Assembly (NCBI GenBank): GCA_003524305.1
Contig: DQHW01000028.1
Location: forward strand, 129,618 to 150,191
DNA: 20,574 nt
DNA from: Anaerolineaceae bacterium
Lineage (GTDB): Bacteria; Chloroflexota; Anaerolineae; Anaerolineales; Anaerolineaceae
Direction: 5' to 3'
A model generated the notes under the pieces. That model saw nothing but the letters and a program-made list of their open reading frames with translations, searched no databases and was not told where the DNA came from. Below, in pieces: positions 18,204-20,574 of this stretch; the first letter of the stretch is position 1, and every line of letters begins with the position of its first letter. The translations under genes were made by a program, and so were the position numbers.

Positions 18204-18232
18204 CTATTAACTTTAATCCTCATTATTTGCAA
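18204..18232 (-). promoter_or_regulatory. Weak candidate promoter for the nuo operon
   Basis: On the minus strand, TTGCAA (18227-18232) and TAATAG (18204-18209) are separated by 17 bases, a housekeeping-sigma-like layout with a poor -10. Transcription would begin near 18197, giving a leader of about 85 bases before nuoA. Other AT-rich hexamers nearby are possible, so this is only the best of several weak choices. Confidence 0.3.
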
Positions 18233-18292
18233 CAAAATAATAATATTTCATCACAAAGTCACATTCGAGCGACGAAAGGGAAAAAGTACAGG

Positions 18293-18321
18293 TTGATAAA
18301 TTAATACAATTCATATATTAT
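18293..18321 (+). promoter_or_regulatory. Promoter candidate for the cupredoxin gene
   Basis: TTGATA (18293-18298) and TATTAT (18316-18321) with a 17-base spacer, on the plus strand. The start of transcription would be near 18328, about 57 bases before the ATG. The region has the AT-rich composition of the other promoters in the window, and the same TATTAT box recurs in the sodA and right-edge promoters. Confidence 0.6.
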
Positions 18322-18384
18322 TAGTCATAATTAAATTAGAGTATTGATCAATAAACAAATCATTTGGTCAATGAAGGAGAAAAA

Positions 18385-18819
18385 ATGAAAGTATCAAAAG
18401 TATTAGTCTCAATCGTATTGCTTTTTTCACTAACGCTTGCTTCCTGCGCTGCTCCGGTTGCACAAACACAAGCCCCGGTTATGGAAACTTCGATGTCTAC
18501 AGAAACGCAGGAGGCTCCAGCCGCTTCCACGGAAACCCTGGTAGCAACGGATGATTCCGCGAGTATGTCAGAGGGTGCTGAAGTTGAGATTGAAGATTTT
18601 GCCTATGTATCCGCCGCGATCACAATTAAAGTGGGCACAACCGTAACCTGGACAAATAAAGATTCAGTACGCCATACTGTTTCAAGCGATACCGGTCTTT
18701 TTGAATCAGGCTTGTTCGGTAAGGGAGAATCTTTCAGCCACACGTTTACTGAGGCAGGTACATTTACGTATCACTGTGCCCCACACCCTTACATGAAGGG
18801 AACCGTAATTGTTGAATAA
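18385..18819 (+). CDS. Lipoprotein cupredoxin (amicyanin/plastocyanin-like blue copper protein)
   Basis: 144 residues. ATG 18385 has AAGGAG with a five-base spacer after GGAG. The N-terminus is a lipoprotein signal: KVSK, a hydrophobic stretch and the lipobox LASC with C21 as the lipidation site. A Thr/Ser/Ala/Glu-rich linker runs to about residue 65. The cupredoxin domain (67-144) has type-1 copper ligands H97 (VRHTV), C131, H134 and M137 in YHCAPHPYMKG. The ligand loop C-x2-H-x2-M is the short amicyanin type. It should be an outward-facing, membrane-tethered one-electron carrier. No methylamine dehydrogenase is nearby, so a role with the respiratory chain is an inference from the neighbouring nuo operon. 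A terminator follows at 18845-18882. Confidence 0.92.
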   Translation: MKVSKVLVSIVLLFSLTLASCAAPVAQTQAPVMETSMSTETQEAPAASTETLVATDDSASMSEGAEVEIEDFAYVSAAITIKVGTTVTWTNKDSVRHTVSSDTGLFESGLFGKGESFSHTFTEAGTFTYHCAPHPYMKGTVIVE

Positions 18820-18844
18820 ATTGAATTAGTTGCAAAAAACCTTT

Positions 18845-18882
18845 GAGAGCCGGTTACATTAGAAACCGGCTCTCTCTTTTTT
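18845..18882 (+). terminator. Intrinsic terminator of the cupredoxin gene
   Basis: An 11-bp perfect stem (18845-18855 with 18864-18874) with an eight-base loop is followed by a T-rich run ending in six T's (18877-18882), 25 bases after the stop codon. On the opposite strand there is no T-tract beyond the stem, so it works for the plus strand only. Confidence 0.9.
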
Positions 18883-18890
18883 GGTCAAAT

Positions 18891-18922
18891 AAAATCCTCC
18901 ATCGTTTGCGGCGGATGGAGGA
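18891..18922 (-). terminator. Intrinsic terminator for minus-strand transcript (sodA or an RNA downstream of it)
   Basis: A nine-bp perfect stem (18895-18903 with 18914-18922) has a 10-base loop, with TTTT then TATTTG following on the minus strand (18894 downwards). It lies 143 bases past the sodA stop, back to back with the cupredoxin terminator. Confidence 0.75.
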
Positions 18923-19065
18923 GTAAAAATTGAGGGTGCCTTGCTGGTGGTTGTTCGAGTTGACCTGTTGTTTGTTACATTGGCTTGCCCGCTTCCCCCT
19001 ACTTGGACATAAGCCGGGATCACAGGTGAGGCTGCCCCAATCCACTTGCAAGGAGTCTCAATGAC
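18923..19065 (-). other. GC-rich gene-free stretch between sodA stop and its terminator
   Basis: 143 bases with no convincing gene, clearly richer in G and C than the AT-rich intergenic regions around it. Short inverted repeats are present: 18982-18986 with 19011-19015, and, as an alternative pairing, 18988-18994 with 19011-19018 with one bulged base. It could be a structured 3' untranslated region of sodA or a small RNA. I compared it by eye with tRNA, SRP, 6S and tmRNA hallmarks and did not find them. A short frame crossing it on the minus strand (19051-18854) has no ribosome site and runs through both terminators. Confidence 0.4.
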
Positions 19066-19683
19066 TTACCTTGATTTGCTGTATTCCTGTTCTACAGTGC
19101 TCCAATTGACCACTGACCAGAAGGCTTTGATGTAATCCGGTCGGCGGTTCTGATAATTCAAATAATAGGCGTGTTCCCAAACATCCAGGGCCAGAAGAGG
19201 TGTGTGGTTATCCATCAGGGGGCTGTCCTGGTTGGCGGTGGAGTAAACCTGAAGTTTCTTTTCGCTGTCGAGCACAAGCCAGGCCCAACCGGAACCAAAG
19301 CGGGTTGTGGCGGCTGATGCGAATTTCTCCATGAAACCATCCAGTGAAACGAACGCTTTTTCCAACTCAGACAACAGCGCACCGGAAGGGGCTTTTTTGC
19401 CGCCAGGAGTCAGGACTTCCCAAAACAGGGTGTGGTTGGCGTGCCCGCCGCCGTTGTTGCGAACTGCCGTGCGGATGGCTTCTGGCACTTTATTGATTCC
19501 GCTTAAGATTTTTTCGAGTGGTTGATCGTAATACTCGGTTGCAGATTCAAATGCCTTGTTGAGGTTGTTGACATAAGCGGCGTGGTGCTTGTCGTGATGG
19601 ATCTCCATCGTTTTGGCATCAATCGCGGGTTCAAGTGCGTTGAACTCGAATTTTAAGGAAGGTAATTCAAATAATGTGCTCAT
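19066..19683 (-). CDS. sodA: Superoxide dismutase, Mn/Fe family, Mn-type
   Basis: 205 residues, a cytoplasmic enzyme converting superoxide to hydrogen peroxide and oxygen. Metal ligands are H29 (MEIHHDKHH), H84 (GGHANHTLFW), D167 and H171 (LDVWEHAYYLNY). The second-sphere glutamine is Q152 (TANQDSP) and the alternative position holds glycine (NNGGGH), the pattern of Mn rather than Fe enzymes; cambialistic activity cannot be excluded. Length is normal and there is no signal peptide. ATG 19683 has a GAGAGAG purine stretch upstream, a modest ribosome site. It is a single-gene unit with its own promoter at 19726-19754, converging on the cupredoxin gene. Confidence 0.96.
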   Translation of the reverse strand: MSTLFELPSLKFEFNALEPAIDAKTMEIHHDKHHAAYVNNLNKAFESATEYYDQPLEKILSGINKVPEAIRTAVRNNGGGHANHTLFWEVLTPGGKKAPSGALLSELEKAFVSLDGFMEKFASAATTRFGSGWAWLVLDSEKKLQVYSTANQDSPLMDNHTPLLALDVWEHAYYLNYQNRRPDYIKAFWSVVNWSTVEQEYSKSR

Positions 19684-19725
19684 AGTGTTGACTCTCTCTT
19701 TTTAATTAATATAATATTTAAGATA

Positions 19726-19754
19726 ATAATACTCCAATTAAATACAGATTGCAA
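19726..19754 (-). promoter_or_regulatory. sodA promoter
   Basis: On the minus strand, TTGCAA (19749-19754) and TATTAT (19726-19731) are 17 bases apart, a good housekeeping-type match. Transcription should start near 19720, leaving an AT-rich leader of about 36 bases. No clear Fur-, OxyR- or SoxS-type site was seen. Confidence 0.65.
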
Positions 19755-19812
19755 GGGGTTTTTGTTAAAAAAATATATAAATTTCTCTTTTATTGAAACC
19801 CTGTACAGCAGA

Positions 19813-19840
19813 TTGAATCCTTCGTGTATATCTTTATAAT
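19813..19840 (+). promoter_or_regulatory. Promoter of the small membrane protein gene
   Basis: TTGAAT (19813-19818) and a perfect TATAAT (19835-19840) with a 16-base spacer. Transcription would start near 19847, about 25 bases before the ATG at 19872. It diverges from the sodA promoter, the two -35 boxes being about 58 bases apart. Confidence 0.7.
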
Positions 19841-19871
19841 GATAATTAAAGGTAAATCGAAAGGATCAATT

Positions 19872-20216
19872 ATGGATTTCATTCAGATATTAAAACTAAT
19901 TGCAGTGGTGGTCACACTGTTAACCGGCTTATATTCTCTACTTCAACCCAAAAGGATAAAAGGTTTTACCGGGCTTGAAGCCTCCAGCCCACGTGCAACC
20001 ACTGAAATTCGAGCCGTAATGGGCGGTACCTTCGTAGGTTTGGGTATTGCGGCATTGGTTTTTCCGATGCGCGAGGTGTTCTTAATGCTTGGCATCACCT
20101 ATGCAGCCATTGGTGCAATTCGGGGTGTTTCGATGGTGCTGGATAGGTCCATGGAAAAATCCAATGTGATCAGTCTGGTAACCGAAGTGATCCTGGTGGT
20201 GATATTGGTTTTGTAA
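19872..20216 (+). CDS. Small integral membrane protein, DUF4345-like
   Basis: 114 residues. ATG 19872 has AAGGA six bases upstream; the frame extends upstream to 19824, but that start would precede the predicted transcription start. Four hydrophobic segments are visible at about 6-24, 50-66, 68-90 and 97-114. Between the first two is a polar stretch with TTEIRAVMGG, and the third ends in GAIRGVSMVLD. The layout (EIRA-x-GG after helix 1, A-x-RG in helix 3) resembles DUF4345 proteins, whose function is unknown. It has its own promoter and no operon partner in the window. No function is proposed. Confidence 0.8.
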   Translation: MDFIQILKLIAVVVTLLTGLYSLLQPKRIKGFTGLEASSPRATTEIRAVMGGTFVGLGIAALVFPMREVFLMLGITYAAIGAIRGVSMVLDRSMEKSNVISLVTEVILVVILVL

Positions 20217-20306
20217 TAGATTGTCGTAAATCAAGGGGCGGTTCGTCTTGAAAACGACAGCTTTACATAAACACCTCTTTATTGTTGATTAAATCTAATT
20301 TATCCC

Positions 20307-20335
20307 TTGACAAATTAGAAACATTGTTCTATTAT
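20307..20335 (+). promoter_or_regulatory. Near-consensus promoter directed out of the window
   Basis: Perfect TTGACA (20307-20312), a 17-base spacer and TATTAT (20330-20335). It is the best housekeeping-sigma match in the window. Transcription would begin near 20342 and run through at least 230 bases without a gene, so the product is either a long-leader mRNA or a noncoding RNA. Confidence 0.7.
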
Positions 20336-20401
20336 CTCGCCAATCCTTTCAAGGATCTGCTGACATCGAATCCTCTCTGTGTGGTTTGTTTGTAAAAACA
20401 A

Positions 20402-20489
20402 AAAACGAATAATACAAAAAATTATAAGTATTGATCTCAAATGGATTCGTTTTCTTTGTTTTCAATTTTTTCTTGGAACAAAAACGAAT
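20402..20489. repeat. Three copies of the 9-mer AAAACGAAT, one inverted
   Basis: Direct copies lie at 20402-20410 and 20481-20489, an inverted copy (ATTCGTTTT) at 20445-20453. The inverted copy can pair with either direct copy in a transcript, giving two mutually exclusive hairpins. The match extends imperfectly beyond nine bases (an ATG/CAT flank and a TTTGTT/AACAAA flank). Confidence 0.7.
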
Positions 20490-20574
20490 CATGTTTGATA
20501 CTTGGTCTGACGGCTTATTACTTGTGGTTTTCTGATTACGTTTTTTCGCACTTGGGTTGTCGATTCTCAATTCT

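Larger units (their letters stand above)
20217..20574. other. AT-rich gene-free right end
   Basis: 358 bases without a convincing gene. A 73-residue frame on the minus strand (20570-20349) is lysine/asparagine-rich and has no recognisable domain. The stretch holds a short inverted repeat (20222-20227 with 20254-20259, no T-tract), a strong plus-strand promoter (20307-20335) and three copies of a 9-mer (20402-20489). It looks like the regulatory leader of a gene or RNA beyond the right edge. Confidence 0.6.

Noticed and set aside
18947..18970. T-arm-like sequence with a TTCGAGT loop, suggesting a tRNA
   Set aside because: The flanking acceptor, D-arm and anticodon stems cannot be built; the T-stem needs two wobble pairs.
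18854..19051. 65-residue frame on the minus strand after sodA
   Set aside because: It begins in the GC-rich stretch without a ribosome site, runs through both terminators and has no recognisable domain.
19061..19138. Short plus-strand frame with AAGGAG and ATG, antisense to the sodA 3' end
   Set aside because: Only about 25 codons, wholly antisense to a conserved enzyme gene, with no promoter evident; the ribosome-site match is probably chance.
20222..20259. Inverted repeat after the DUF4345-like gene as a terminator
   Set aside because: Only six paired bases, a 26-base loop and no T-tract on the plus strand.
20349..20570. 73-residue frame on the minus strand at the right end
   Set aside because: Low-complexity lysine/asparagine-rich translation of AT-rich DNA, no family resemblance, and it crosses the repeat cluster.

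Overview
The window is one end of a bacterial chromosomal segment whose core (about 3980-18111, minus strand) is a complete 14-gene operon for respiratory complex I, nuoA to nuoN in the standard order. The peripheral-arm clusters, the quinone-site residues and the proton-channel glutamates and lysines that I checked are all present, so it should encode a working NADH-dependent enzyme rather than a reduced 11-subunit form. Protein style suggests a Gram-negative-like or deep-branching bacterium. NuoG carries the long spacer in its N-terminal [2Fe-2S] domain that I recall from Thermus, and the whole set would fit Chloroflexota (Anaerolineae-like). That placement is an inference from resemblance, not something the window proves.

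Left part (1-3960, plus strand, AT-rich): the 3' end of a multi-PAS sensory protein, then a membrane histidine kinase with a LytS-type 5TM sensor, GAF and two PAS domains, then a stand-alone receiver protein. The three genes overlap end to start and look like one signalling operon. An 18-bp hairpin with U-tracts on both strands separates the receiver gene from the convergent nuoN and probably terminates both operons.

Middle part: nuoA-nuoN are packed with overlaps (ATGA, TGATG) or gaps of a few bases, with Shine-Dalgarno sequences inside the preceding genes. I moved several starts inward from the longest reading frame because the inner ATG has the better ribosome binding site (nuoB, nuoC, nuoF, nuoI).

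Right part (18112-20574): a 273-bp divergent region lies between nuoA and a lipoprotein cupredoxin whose copper loop is of the amicyanin type. It is followed by a terminator, a minus-strand Mn-type superoxide dismutase gene with its own promoter and a long GC-rich 3' region ending in a terminator, then a small membrane protein (DUF4345-like) with its own promoter. The last 358 bases have no convincing gene, but hold a near-consensus promoter facing out of the window and three copies of a 9-mer that can form alternative hairpins.

Functionally the window joins NADH oxidation (complex I), a possible extracytoplasmic copper electron carrier and a superoxide scavenger, beside a sensor operon of unknown stimulus. 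I found no IS element, CRISPR array, tRNA or rRNA, and no clear novel multi-gene system.
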